Part shown: in pieces, positions 53,799 through 63,254 of the stretch
How positions within the stretch are numbered: the first letter of the stretch is position 1
How the letters are laid out: each line of letters begins with the position of its first letter
Assembly (NCBI RefSeq): GCF_039529295.1
Contig: NZ_BAAAMN010000005.1
Location: forward strand, 71,884-135,883
Source of the DNA: Yaniella flava
GTDB taxonomy: Bacteria > Actinomycetota > Actinomycetes > Actinomycetales > Micrococcaceae
Reading direction: 5' to 3'
Length of the DNA stretch: 64,000 nt
Notes under the pieces: generated by a model
What the model was told of the DNA's origin: nothing
Databases searched by the model: none
What the model saw: only the letters and a program-made list of their open reading frames with translations
Position numbers and translations under genes: made by a program

Positions 53799-54754
53799 TA
53801 GCGAGGCACCGCTACGGTCGCGATGAGGCCCTGGAGTACTTGGTCAATGTTGACGCCGTCCATTTCTGCCTCGGGACGCAGCGACACGCGGTGGCGTAAA
53901 CAGGGTAAGACGAGGGCTTGGACGTCATCGGGGGTGATGAATTCACGGCCCAACAACCAGGCCCAGGCTTTGGCGGTTTTCATCAGCGCCGTGGAACCAC
54001 GCGGTGAGACGCCGGCCTGGAATGACGGGGAGGTTCGTGTGGCTTGGACCAGATCCACAATGTAGGCGAGGACTTCTGGGGACGTTTTCACCCTAGCGGT
54101 TTCAGCACGCGCGGCGGTGATGGTGGCCTGATCGGCGACGGCATTGAGCCCTGCTTGTACCAGGTCTGTGGGTTTGAACCCGGCGGCGTGGCGGTTCAGG
54201 ATCTCAATTTCCTCGTTGCGTGCTGGCAGATCGAGTTTGACCTTGAGCATGAACCGGTCCAACTGGGCTTCTGGCAGGGGATAGGTGCCCTCATATTCGA
54301 TGGGGTTTTGTGTGGCGATCACCATGAACGGTTCGGGAAGGCGATGCGTGGTGCCGTCCACCGAGACCTGGTGTTCTTCCATCGCCTCGAGTAATGCCGC
54401 CTGAGTTTTTGGCGGGGTGCGGTTGATCTCATCGGCGAGCATCAGATTGGTGAACACTGGGCCCTGGCGGAACGTAAATTGTGCGGTGGACGCATCGTAA
54501 ATGAGCGAGCCGGTTACGTCGCCCGGCATGAGGTCGGGGGTGAACTGCACGCGGGTGTCGTCTAGGTCCATTGCTTCGGACAGGCTGCGTACCAGCAGGG
54601 TTTTAGCAACACCGGGTACGCCCTCGAGCAAGACGTGGCCTTCAGCCAGCAACCCGATCAACAGGGAGGTGACGGCGTGGTCCTGGCCGACCACGGCTTT
54701 GGCAACCTCGGCCCGGACATCGTTGAGTTGGGGACGGGCGGTTTGCTGATTCAC
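53798..54754 (-). CDS. MoxR-family AAA ATPase
   Basis: 318 residues. Walker A GVPGVAKTLL near 44 (MoxR-type), Walker B LMLADEINRTPPKTQAALLEAMEE near 108, and sensor regions IATQNPIEYEGTYPLPEAQLDRF near 150. It is a chaperone-like ATPase thought to act with vWA proteins, here DUF58. It overlaps the DUF4350 gene by 4 bases upstream. Confidence 0.94.
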   Translation of the reverse strand: MNQQTARPQLNDVRAEVAKAVVGQDHAVTSLLIGLLAEGHVLLEGVPGVAKTLLVRSLSEAMDLDDTRVQFTPDLMPGDVTGSLIYDASTAQFTFRQGPVFTNLMLADEINRTPPKTQAALLEAMEEHQVSVDGTTHRLPEPFMVIATQNPIEYEGTYPLPEAQLDRFMLKVKLDLPARNEEIEILNRHAAGFKPTDLVQAGLNAVADQATITAARAETARVKTSPEVLAYIVDLVQATRTSPSFQAGVSPRGSTALMKTAKAWAWLLGREFITPDDVQALVLPCLRHRVSLRPEAEMDGVNIDQVLQGLIATVAVPR

Positions 54755-55953
54755 TGTGACTCCTTTGGTGGTGCGGCGAAGCGATCACGCACTTGATGTT
54801 CAAGATCTTGTAGGTGTTGTGCCCAGGTGACAAACGTTCGTGAGGTAATTTCATCGCTCGGTGGACTATAGAGGCCGTGGAGTTCTGCCACGGGGCGGCC
54901 CAGTTGGGTTGCGGTTTGTGCCAGAATTTCGTCCGGTGGTGTTTGCGCGCTGAGCTGCAGCAGCCGCGCGAGCCGGGCCAGGCTGGCTTGCTGCAGCATG
55001 GTTAGTGCGTGGCCGTGATGCTTGGCTTGGGCATACATGCGTCCGCGGCCCACGGTCGTTTCAGCGGTCGAAACTTCCGCCGGAAGCGGCTCGGTGATGA
55101 CGGGACCGGTGCGTCGTCCGATGAAGAACAGTCCTATACCGGTGACGATAATGGCCCACACGATGCCCATACGGGCCCAATCGGGTAATTGTACCGGCGA
55201 GAGGTCGCCGTCTCCATCGGCATCCAAGGTGAAGTCCGGTTGGAACCAGATCACCGTGTCGGATTGTCCCAACGCCCAGGTGGCCAAGGTGGCGGTCCCG
55301 TTTTCGTACAGGCCGTAGTTGGACAGCATCTGGGCATCCGCGAAGACAATCGAGCCCTGTGCTGTCTGCGCATAGGCGTACGCCTGGTGTTCCCCAGCCA
55401 TTGCCTCGTCCCCAACGGCGAAACACCCGTCGGCATTGTCACCGACGACCACGCCGCTTGACACGTCGCTGATCGTACCGGCTTCGCGTGCGGCATCTAC
55501 CGCACACGAGTTGTCCAATTGTACCTCTTCGACGCCGCCCGGGATGCCTTGTATGCCATCGATGCCGTTGAGCATGTGGCTCATTTGTGGCTCGGATACC
55601 CCGGCGAAGACTCGCTGGTCAGCGGGTACGAGCTCTGTCAGCTCTTGTAAGCGTTCATAGGAGGCCGTTTGCATGGCAGAGTTTTTGTCGTGAAACAGCA
55701 CGGTGGCATTGGGCGTCTGCTCCATTTCGTTGCGCAACTGGGACATCGTTTGAGCAGGACGAACCGCAATGCCCTGGTCCTCGAGCACGCTGGTAATGCC
55801 TGCGGCCCCGGGGCCGGTTTCCTCATCAATGCCCAGACTGCCTCCGGCGCGTTGTGGCTGCACTGCAATCCAGATCATGATCACAAGCCACACGACTACC
55901 ACGAGTGCGACGACCGAAATCAACCCGAATTTGCGACGTGGACGGGTATTCAT
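54751..55953 (-). CDS. DUF4350 domain-containing membrane protein
   Basis: 400 residues. An N-terminal TM helix (about 10-30) is followed by an extracytoplasmic DUF4350-like domain (ITSVLEDQGIAVRPAQTMSQL near 52). A second TM helix (about 255-275, MGIVWAIIVTGIGLFFIGRR) precedes a cytosolic tail. It is a standard member of the moxR operon in actinobacteria. Function unknown. It overlaps both neighbours. Confidence 0.85.
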   Translation of the reverse strand: MNTRPRRKFGLISVVALVVVVWLVIMIWIAVQPQRAGGSLGIDEETGPGAAGITSVLEDQGIAVRPAQTMSQLRNEMEQTPNATVLFHDKNSAMQTASYERLQELTELVPADQRVFAGVSEPQMSHMLNGIDGIQGIPGGVEEVQLDNSCAVDAAREAGTISDVSSGVVVGDNADGCFAVGDEAMAGEHQAYAYAQTAQGSIVFADAQMLSNYGLYENGTATLATWALGQSDTVIWFQPDFTLDADGDGDLSPVQLPDWARMGIVWAIIVTGIGLFFIGRRTGPVITEPLPAEVSTAETTVGRGRMYAQAKHHGHALTMLQQASLARLARLLQLSAQTPPDEILAQTATQLGRPVAELHGLYSPPSDEITSRTFVTWAQHLQDLEHQVRDRFAAPPKESQ

Positions 55954-56597
55954 CGCGGTATCAACCTCGCCGGATCATCGTGCGGGTGTGCGGCTTGTGG
56001 TCGTGCTGTTTGAACGCTCCGGGCCAGTTGCATCATCGATTCAACGTCTTGGCGGTTCGGTGTAGTCCCACCGTAGATGACGCGGTTGAACTCACTGGAG
56101 GCATGATTGATGGCATCGCGGTGGGAGGCGAGGACGGCGCTCAGCGCCCAACCGAATGTAGTGGCCGTGGTGGAGGGCGTCACCTCGACGAGTTGGCGTT
56201 GTTGTGCGTGTCGCACCATTGCGCGGTAGGCGTGGATAAAAGCCTGATGCAGCTCTCCCGAGGCCAAGTAGCGTTCGGCGTTGGCAAAATACTGCTCTGC
56301 GGGGATAGCCGGATCGATCAATTGGGATTCATCTGTTGATGCGTCCGGGCTCACCGAGGGACGGAAGAACTTGATGAATAAGAATATTAAAACGCCCACG
56401 GCCACGATCAACAGGACTTGCAACACAATGGTGCCAGGGCCGGACGGATCCACATCGAGGGAGAGTAACTCATTGAGCCACCGAATGAAGGCTTGCCAAA
56501 GACCAGAAGGGTCGGGAGTCAGGTCGTAGGTCTCAATCCGCTCATCGAGTAGGTGCCGAGCCTCATCGTCGTTGGGGGTCCAGGGCGTGGCGGTCAT
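55950..56597 (-). CDS. DUF4129 domain-containing membrane protein
   Basis: 215 residues. One central TM helix (about 58-80, TIVLQVLLIVAVGVLIFLFIKF) and a C-terminal DUF4129 region with the family pattern ELHQAFIHAYRAMVRHAQQ and, near 165, SSEFNRVIYGGTTPNRQDV. It belongs to the moxR operon, with TGATG and ATGA-type junctions. Role unknown. Confidence 0.84.
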   Translation of the reverse strand: MTATPWTPNDDEARHLLDERIETYDLTPDPSGLWQAFIRWLNELLSLDVDPSGPGTIVLQVLLIVAVGVLIFLFIKFFRPSVSPDASTDESQLIDPAIPAEQYFANAERYLASGELHQAFIHAYRAMVRHAQQRQLVEVTPSTTATTFGWALSAVLASHRDAINHASSEFNRVIYGGTTPNRQDVESMMQLARSVQTARPQAAHPHDDPARLIPR

Positions 56598-57913
56598 CAG
56601 TACAATCCTGGAGGATTCGGTGGTCCGTGTGGTCCGTGGCCGTATGGCCCGGAACCGTATGGGCCAGGGGCCTGAGGTGGTTGTTGGAAGCCGGGGGAGG
56701 GAGCCTGCTGCAGACCTGCGCTGTAGCGTCCGGGAATGATGTCATTCGATTCATCGTTGGAGCCTGTCTGCTCCTCCAACGACGTATCGAACCGATCGGC
56801 GGTGTTTCCCGAGGCATGTTGTGCGGCCAACTGCTGAAATTCGAGGCTGAGTCCTTCTTTGCGGAAGCGATAGTCAAAATAGAAAAAGATCCCGACCAGT
56901 AACGACATGCTGCTGACGATGAAACCCACAATCTGTGCGAGAGCCGAGACCACGAAGTTAACGATCAGCATCGTCGTATTGAGTTCTGTTTCTGTGCCCG
57001 CCGACATAATCACAAAGAATGAAACAAACAATAACGGGCTCATGATGACGTAGGACACGAACCAAAAAATCAGCATGAACAACACTGAGATCAGCAGCGT
57101 GCGCCAGAAGTGGCCGCGGGTCAGGCGCCATGAGCGACGTAGTGCAGCAAAAATGCCGATATCTTCGATCACCATGGCTGGCACTATCAACAGCCACCGC
57201 GTTACGAAATATGCGGCTCCCAACAGCGGGAGACAGGCCATCAGGAACGATGTGATGAAACCTAAGAAAATTGCACCGAAGTCCCCCGGCTCTACCCCGG
57301 CAAAAATCAGCGTGAATGTTAAAACACCGACCAGGATCATGACGATATATAAAACAAACAGGGCGGCCAGCATGAGCGCGAGCACGCCGATGAGTCGCCC
57401 CCACCGGCCACGTAAGAACCGGAAGCCTTGGCTAAGCGATGTCTTCACGCCGATAGCACTTCGGGCAATCATGACGGAGTAGATTGCCCAGTTGAAGACA
57501 TGTCCCAAAACCAGCGTCACCACAGACAGTAATGTCGTGGCGAGGAAACCAACTCCTGAGCCGGACACGAAGTTGTCGATAGGGACAGTCGGGTCCATCA
57601 AGCTTGTGCCAAAAGCGCGCAGCATGAGGAACTCCCCGGTAGCGCTTAACATGGCAGCGATGGCCCCGAAAATTAGGGCCGCTCCAAAAAACACTCCGGG
57701 CGAGAAGCGTATAGCGGCAAACAACGCGGTGAAATAATCACCGAGAGTCAGGGCTCGCAAGGGCAATGAACCCGGCTGCGCGATGGGCATAAAACCCTGC
57801 TGCGGATAGGGTGCAGGTCCAGGCTGACTACCTTGGGGATGCCAGCCATATGAGCCGCCTTGATAAGGCCCCGGTTGTCCAGGGGGTGGGCTCGATGGGC
57901 CGTTAAATGACAC
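56597..57913 (-). CDS. Multi-TM membrane protein with Pro/Gly-rich ends (GPDPase-membrane-domain-like)
   Basis: 438 residues from GTG with a GGAGGAG site. The N-terminal 45 residues and C-terminal 60 are Pro/Gly/Gln rich. About six TM segments lie between 60 and 360 (for example FGVFFGAALIFGAI-like and WYFVTRWLLIVPAMVIEDIG-like regions). The fold resembles the glycerophosphodiesterase membrane domain group. It is the first gene of the moxR operon and is divergent from mtrA. No catalytic domain is present. Confidence 0.8.
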   Translation of the reverse strand: MSFNGPSSPPPGQPGPYQGGSYGWHPQGSQPGPAPYPQQGFMPIAQPGSLPLRALTLGDYFTALFAAIRFSPGVFFGAALIFGAIAAMLSATGEFLMLRAFGTSLMDPTVPIDNFVSGSGVGFLATTLLSVVTLVLGHVFNWAIYSVMIARSAIGVKTSLSQGFRFLRGRWGRLIGVLALMLAALFVLYIVMILVGVLTFTLIFAGVEPGDFGAIFLGFITSFLMACLPLLGAAYFVTRWLLIVPAMVIEDIGIFAALRRSWRLTRGHFWRTLLISVLFMLIFWFVSYVIMSPLLFVSFFVIMSAGTETELNTTMLIVNFVVSALAQIVGFIVSSMSLLVGIFFYFDYRFRKEGLSLEFQQLAAQHASGNTADRFDTSLEEQTGSNDESNDIIPGRYSAGLQQAPSPGFQQPPQAPGPYGSGPYGHGPHGPPNPPGLY

Positions 57914-58062
57914 CTGGCTCCTCCAAAGGTTGTTCGTTTCGGATCTTCACACTGTGTAAGTCAACCGGTTGCTAAACCAGATTCTAACCACCAGAAGCAC
58001 CATAGAGACGGCAATTTTAGCGCGATTACCTTAAACCACAATATGAAACTGATGAGGAGTAG

Positions 58063-58091
58063 TTGTCCGGTATGCTTTATCCAGGTAATTA
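58063..58091 (+). promoter_or_regulatory. Promoter of mtrA
   Basis: TTGTCC (58063-58068), 17-base spacer, TAATTA (58086-58091). The predicted start near 58098 lies after the ATG at 58094, which favours the TTG at 58121 as translation start. Confidence 0.55.
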
Positions 58092-58120
58092 CTATGCCAA
58101 TCGCGCGGGAAGGAACAGGG

Positions 58121-58792
58121 TTGAAGACCAAAATTTTAGTGGTTGACGACGACGAAGCGTTAGCCGAGATGATCGGTATTGTCCTGAATAACGACGGTTT
58201 CGAAACCTATTTTTGTTATGACGGCACACACGCCAACGATATGTATCGCAGCGTCCATCCCGATCTTGTGCTCCTGGACCTGATGCTCCCGGGCAAAGAT
58301 GGCATTGAAATTCTGCGCGAACTTCGCAGAGACTCTGACACTCCGGTGGTCATGTTGACCGCAAAATCCGAAACCGCTGACATCGTGCGTGGTCTTGAAG
58401 CAGGCGCCGATGACTACGTGCCCAAACCATTCAAACCCGCTGAACTCGTAGCACGCGTTCGCGCCCGTCTGCGTGAGACGGATACCCGGGACCCTGAAAC
58501 CCTTGAAATCGCTGATCTGACAATCGATGTGGCAGGCCATGAAGTGACTCGCGATGGTGAGAGCCTGAGCCTCACACCGCTTGAATTTGACCTGCTTGTA
58601 GAGTTGGCGCGTCGTCCCGGTCAGGTGTTGACCCGTGAAGAGCTCCTCGAAGAAATCTGGGGCTACCGTCATCAGGGTGACGCGCGCTTGGTTAACGTCC
58701 ATGTGCAGCGTCTACGTGCCAAAGTAGAAAAAGACCCCGACAATCCCGAAGTGATTCTCACCGTACGGGGAGTCGGGTATAAAGCCGGCTAA
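58121..58792 (+). CDS. mtrA: Two-component response regulator MtrA
   Basis: 223 residues from a TTG preceded by AAGGAACAGGG. OmpR-type receiver with acidic pocket VVDDDEA, phospho-acceptor Asp in LVLLDLMLPG near 55, Lys in VPKPFKPAELV near 104. The winged helix carries the strongly conserved DARLVNVHVQRLRAKVEKDP and ends VILTVRGVGYKAG. It is an actinobacterial master regulator of cell-wall and division genes. mtrB follows after 4 bases. Confidence 0.95.
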   Translation: MKTKILVVDDDEALAEMIGIVLNNDGFETYFCYDGTHANDMYRSVHPDLVLLDLMLPGKDGIEILRELRRDSDTPVVMLTAKSETADIVRGLEAGADDYVPKPFKPAELVARVRARLRETDTRDPETLEIADLTIDVAGHEVTRDGESLSLTPLEFDLLVELARRPGQVLTREELLEEIWGYRHQGDARLVNVHVQRLRAKVEKDPDNPEVILTVRGVGYKAG

Positions 58793-58796
58793 TATC

Positions 58797-60554
58797 ATGT
58801 CCACCGACGTCGCCCTTCCGACCGAAGAACCACCTCAGCAGCCGAAAAAACCTTGGTTCAAACGGATCTTCGGTGTGTTTCACCGTACCCGCAGACGGTT
58901 TATTCGCGAATGGGATTCGTCGATGTCGCTGCGCACCGCAGTGATCGCTGCTGCGGCGACCATTATCGGATCGCTGTTTTTGGCGTTCTTTTTGACGCAA
59001 CAGATCACCAGCGGGCTCTTCCAATCGCGCTTTAATCAGGTGCAAGCCGAAGCAAATCATGCGTTGCAGCAAACACGACAGGTATTTGAGAACGCCGCTA
59101 CGGCCGACGAAGATTCAACGACCTCGCTCGTTGCAGACACCCTTCGTCAGCTGACGACCGATGAGACCGCGTTCGCTCGAGAGTTCCTGCTGGTACCGCT
59201 GGAAGAAGAGGACAACCTCTACGTCGGGTCGATGAGTTCAGGCGGCGCCACCGATCAGCTGATCACGGATGATCTTGCGGAACAAGTTTCGTCCGGTAGC
59301 GGTATCTATTATCAGTCCATTTCGTTGCCGAATGCCGGCTCCACGGAACCAGGCCTCGCATTTGGTACCCAAGTCGTGCTGCCACCGGGAAACTACTACG
59401 CGCTGTACTTCATCTACGATCTGTCTGATGTGCAAGCTACCATCGACTATCTCATGAACGTGCTGCTGGTGGCCGGCGTCGTTTTAGTCATTATGAATAT
59501 CGGTATTGCACTCTGGGTGACCCGCTCGGTGGGCAAGCCCATTCAACAGGCAGCACAGACTGCGGAGTGGCTCTCCTCTGGCGATCTGTCGGTACGGATG
59601 GATGTTAAACGCACCGACGAAGTCGGTTCACTGTCTGGATCGTTCAATAAGATGGCCGATAATATTCAGGACCAAATCACACAGCTGGCGGATCTATCGC
59701 AAATACAGCAACGCTTTGTGTCCGACGTTTCGCACGAATTGCGCACCCCATTGACGACTGTGCGGATGGCTTCTGAAGTACTCTACGACTCTCGCGATGC
59801 ACTCGACCCGGTACTGCGTCGATCGACAGAGTTAATGCAACACCAGGTCGAACGGTTCCAAGCGCTGTTGGCTGACCTGCTGGAAATTTCGCGGTTTGAT
59901 GCCGGCGCAGCAGAAGTATCGCTCGAGAAAACAGATCTACTCCACCTGGCCGCAGATGTGGCGTTAACTGCTCAACCTTTGGCAGATGAAACTGACACAC
60001 AATTATCCATCGTAGCCAAGGGCGAGTCCTTCACTGCGGAAGTCGACTCCCGCCGTATCGAACGTATCCTGCGAAACCTGGTCAATAACGCGATTGAACA
60101 CGGAGAATCCAAGCCGGTAGACGTCGTCCTGCAGGGCGATGACACCGCCGTATCCATCGTGGTTCGTGACCACGGAATGGGCATGACCCAAGAGCATCTC
60201 GAACATGTATTCGACCGGTTCTGGCGTGCTGATCCCGCCCGCACGCGAACGACTGGCGGCTCTGGGCTTGGATTGGCTATCGCTGTGGAAGATACCCGCC
60301 TCCACAATGGAACGATCGATGCGTGGGGCAAAGCTGCCCAAGGTGCGGCTTTTCGTGTCACCCTGCCGCGGATCTCTGGCACGGTCGTTTCGGGTGAGCC
60401 GCCCTTGGACTTACCACCAGAATATGACCGGGGGATGCGCCTTGCTCCACGAGACGTTGACACCGTCGATCCCGATGAGCAGGCGAACCAATCCTCGGTA
60501 TTCAACCGAGTGACCGAGCAGCATTTATACCAGCCCAAGGACGAGCTCCCATGA
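58797..60554 (+). CDS. mtrB: Sensor histidine kinase MtrB
   Basis: 585 residues. TM1 about 45-68, an extracytoplasmic loop to about 220, TM2 about 220-243, a HAMP domain to about 295. The phospho-acceptor His is in FVSDVSHELRTPLTT. The ATPase has an N box LRNLVNNAIEHGE, DHGMGM, and a final GGSGLGLAIAVE. It controls MtrA phosphorylation. It overlaps lpqB by ATGA. Confidence 0.95.
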   Translation: MSTDVALPTEEPPQQPKKPWFKRIFGVFHRTRRRFIREWDSSMSLRTAVIAAAATIIGSLFLAFFLTQQITSGLFQSRFNQVQAEANHALQQTRQVFENAATADEDSTTSLVADTLRQLTTDETAFAREFLLVPLEEEDNLYVGSMSSGGATDQLITDDLAEQVSSGSGIYYQSISLPNAGSTEPGLAFGTQVVLPPGNYYALYFIYDLSDVQATIDYLMNVLLVAGVVLVIMNIGIALWVTRSVGKPIQQAAQTAEWLSSGDLSVRMDVKRTDEVGSLSGSFNKMADNIQDQITQLADLSQIQQRFVSDVSHELRTPLTTVRMASEVLYDSRDALDPVLRRSTELMQHQVERFQALLADLLEISRFDAGAAEVSLEKTDLLHLAADVALTAQPLADETDTQLSIVAKGESFTAEVDSRRIERILRNLVNNAIEHGESKPVDVVLQGDDTAVSIVVRDHGMGMTQEHLEHVFDRFWRADPARTRTTGGSGLGLAIAVEDTRLHNGTIDAWGKAAQGAAFRVTLPRISGTVVSGEPPLDLPPEYDRGMRLAPRDVDTVDPDEQANQSSVFNRVTEQHLYQPKDELP

Positions 60555-62245
60555 GGTTGCAACACCTCATCCGGCTGATTCTGGCCGGACTACTCTCTAG
60601 CGTTTTGGTGGCTGGTTGCGCGAGTCTGCCGCAATCGGGCCAGGTGGGGGAATCAGATCAACAGGCCGATATCGACCGACATACCGCGTATACGTTTAAC
60701 CCCGCTGGTCCGGCAACCGATGCGACTCCTACGTCGATAATTAGCGGCTTCATTTTGGCTTCCACAGGAATCCAAGGTGATTTTTCGACTGCTCGGGAGT
60801 TTCTGACTGAATCCGCAGCCGAAGAGTGGGATCCACAGGCACAAACCACGATCTATACGGGGCGTCCAATCGTGGATTCCACTGATGACCATCAGTACAG
60901 TGTCGAACTCACCTCGGTGGGGTCCCTTGATGATGCCGGAGTGCTCGAAGTTGCTGACGAGGGTACGACACAAAGTTTTGATTTTAGTCTGGTGCAAGTC
61001 GATGGGCAGTGGCGCATTGGTGAGCTGCCCGATGGAATTAGCTTAGATTCTGCCCAGTTCCGAGCGCTCTTCAATACCCAAACTCTGTACTTCTACGACC
61101 CCACCTATAACTACGCGGTGCCCGATGTACGGTGGATGCTCAATAGCCCTAATCAGACCGCTACGATTGTTAGAGCCCTGCTGAACGGTCCAGCCGATTA
61201 TCTGGAAGGGGCTGTGGTCTCAGCATTCCCGTCCGATGCGGAACTATTTCGCGACACTGTGCCAGTATCGAGCGCGACAGCTCAAGTAGACCTGACCGAC
61301 GAAACCTTTCAGGACACGTCTGACCTCACCAGACACCGGATGCAGCAGCAACTGGATTTAACGTTGGAACGCTACCCGGGCGTTTCTGAAGTTGATATGA
61401 CGAGGGAACGTGCCAGTATAAACTTAGGCGAACCGCCAGATGGCTTTGTCCCCGCAGATAACTCCGTGACCACCGGCAATACTCAAATCGGTGTTCACCC
61501 TGAAACCAATCAACTCGTGGCGTACGAGGCCAACTCGACCAATACGCTCGACGGGTTCCCCAACGTAGCGAACCTCGAGCCTATCGAACCGACCATGAAC
61601 CGAGAGCGCGACACGGCTGCATTCCTCAATACGGATCGTGACACGCTCTATGTCGCCAATGAGTCAACGCAATCGTATGAAATTGCCACTGGCACAGATC
61701 TCATTGCCCCTTCAATGGATGTGCACGATTGGGTATTTACCGCAACCGATGACAACACCATTATTGCTGCAAAGACGAATCGCACTGGCCAAGTGCTGGA
61801 AATCACGCATCCATGGACGGAACAAGACGCCGAAATTAGTGCACTGAGTATCTCCCCGGAGGGCACGCGTGCCGCCGTCGTCGTCACGCCGTCGGATGGC
61901 CCAGCCAAACTCTATATGGCTGGACTCATCCGTGATGAAGACGGCCAGCCACAAGCACTGGGAAATATTTTCCAGTTACAAACCGATGAATCGCCAAATA
62001 GGGTCTCGTGGTATTCCACCTCCGAAGTCCTGGCCGGCCGCGTGTCAGATAGAGAACGCGTCGAACTGGAACTCGTTGGATTGACAGGGCCATCCGTGAA
62101 CTTCAAACCAATGTTAGGTATGGTCAATTTCTCCACCGGAGCTGGCAATGTCTACGCCGAAACCGAGGACAACGTCTACCTTCGGGTGGGCAACAACTGG
62201 CGTGTCGAACCCGGCGCACCCACACAACTGTCGTATCCCGGCTAG
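60551..62245 (+). CDS. lpqB: Lipoprotein LpqB, MtrB partner
   Basis: 564 residues. Signal peptide with lipobox LVAGC, cysteine near residue 23. A GerMN domain lies at about 160-290, and the LpqB beta-propeller region covers about 330 to the end. LpqB modulates MtrB activity from the outer membrane face in studied mycobacteria and is always encoded after mtrB. About 60 bases separate it from comF. Confidence 0.93.
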   Translation: MRLQHLIRLILAGLLSSVLVAGCASLPQSGQVGESDQQADIDRHTAYTFNPAGPATDATPTSIISGFILASTGIQGDFSTAREFLTESAAEEWDPQAQTTIYTGRPIVDSTDDHQYSVELTSVGSLDDAGVLEVADEGTTQSFDFSLVQVDGQWRIGELPDGISLDSAQFRALFNTQTLYFYDPTYNYAVPDVRWMLNSPNQTATIVRALLNGPADYLEGAVVSAFPSDAELFRDTVPVSSATAQVDLTDETFQDTSDLTRHRMQQQLDLTLERYPGVSEVDMTRERASINLGEPPDGFVPADNSVTTGNTQIGVHPETNQLVAYEANSTNTLDGFPNVANLEPIEPTMNRERDTAAFLNTDRDTLYVANESTQSYEIATGTDLIAPSMDVHDWVFTATDDNTIIAAKTNRTGQVLEITHPWTEQDAEISALSISPEGTRAAVVVTPSDGPAKLYMAGLIRDEDGQPQALGNIFQLQTDESPNRVSWYSTSEVLAGRVSDRERVELELVGLTGPSVNFKPMLGMVNFSTGAGNVYAETEDNVYLRVGNNWRVEPGAPTQLSYPG

Positions 62246-62306
62246 AGAATCCACAACCTAGGCGACACACCGGCGCTCATTGACTGCATTGGGCCATACT
62301 CAGATC

Positions 62307-63074
62307 ATGAATACAGTCCTGCATATATTGGATGACCTCGTGACGTCGCCAGCAGCCAAGACAATAACAGCAGCGTGGCGAGGCATGGCCAATCTGTTAG
62401 TCCCGAACCCTTGTGTCTTGTGTGTCTGGGCCGATGCAGTTACCCACCAGCTGTGCCTAGACTGCATGGATCTTTTGAAACAGCAAAACGATCAGATCAT
62501 GCAAGTTCAGGAATTTGCTGACGGGTTGCCGCTGGACATGGTCACCGGTCAACCGCTGCCGGTCTTCGCGTCCTCGTTTTATACGACGGAAATGTCGCGG
62601 GTGCTCTTGAACTATAAAGACCACCAACGCATCAACGTCGCAGGTTTCCTCCGTCCCATCGCTTTTCGTACATTGCAGTATGTGGCTGACTATTTTGGAT
62701 ACCCCTATTATCGGTTGATCCCCATGCCCTCCTCCGGCGCGAGTATGAGAAAGCGCGGGTATAACCCCGTGAGTACCATGTTGCCTAAACCCGCGCCTCC
62801 TACGTTGGTTTACGACGTGAAAACGCTCAAAACGCGGTGGCAACTCCTTGCCAGGGCCTCACACTGGGGCAGTGGTGTGCAGAGCCGACGAGATGGCTCT
62901 CGTCATAAGTTCAGTATTGCAACTCGGCATAAGCCACCTGCGGAACCCGTCATTCTGGTCGACGATGTGGTGACCACCGGCGCAACGATCGCTGCGGCAA
63001 CAAGGACGCTGGAAGCAGCCGGATTCGATGTTGTGGCAGCCGTCGTGGTGGCTGCTGTTATGCCACGTAGCTAA
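62307..63074 (+). CDS. comF: ComF-family phosphoribosyltransferase-like protein
   Basis: 255 residues from ATG 62307; a TTG at 62280 would add nine. The N-terminal zinc finger CVLC-x12-CLDC spans about 31-50. The PRPP-binding motif VILVDDVVTTGATI near 219 is complete. It belongs to the ComF group, linked to DNA uptake in some bacteria but also found in non-competent ones; other competence genes are not in the window. Confidence 0.88.
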   Translation: MNTVLHILDDLVTSPAAKTITAAWRGMANLLVPNPCVLCVWADAVTHQLCLDCMDLLKQQNDQIMQVQEFADGLPLDMVTGQPLPVFASSFYTTEMSRVLLNYKDHQRINVAGFLRPIAFRTLQYVADYFGYPYYRLIPMPSSGASMRKRGYNPVSTMLPKPAPPTLVYDVKTLKTRWQLLARASHWGSGVQSRRDGSRHKFSIATRHKPPAEPVILVDDVVTTGATIAAATRTLEAAGFDVVAAVVVAAVMPRS

Positions 63075-63077
63075 GGG

Positions 63078-63104
63078 CTGACGAGGCAAAAGATGTCAGT
63101 TTTT
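63078..63104 (+). terminator. Possible weak terminator after comF
   Basis: CTGAC and GTCAG pair around a 12-base loop and are followed by TTTTT, starting 4 bases after the comF stop. The stem is only 5 bp. Confidence 0.4.
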
Positions 63105-63180
63105 AGGAACTCTGCCAAATCGTTGCAGCAAAACTTATCGTGGAGGTCCCGAGCGGGTACCATTGGGATGACCAGCGTAG

Positions 63181-63230
63181 GCGGCGAAGCAACGCAATCA
63201 GTTTGAGTTGTTTCGTCGCTGACCTAATTG
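63181..63230 (+). promoter_or_regulatory. hpf promoter region with 13-bp inverted repeat
   Basis: GCGGCGAAGCAAC (63181-63193) pairs with GTTGTTTCGTCGC (63207-63219) at all 13 positions if two G:U pairs are allowed. TTGAGT (63203-63208), 16 bases, TAATTG (63225-63230) is a possible promoter. It places the right arm of the repeat in the -35/-10 spacer. An upstream promoter would put the repeat in the mRNA leader instead. Confidence 0.5.
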
Positions 63231-63254
63231 TTCTTAGTACACGAGGAGGATTTG

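Noticed and set aside
57962..57971. CAACCGGTTG palindrome in the mtrA upstream gap as an operator
   Set aside because: Ten-base palindromes of this kind occur by chance at this length, and it is not placed over a recognisable promoter.
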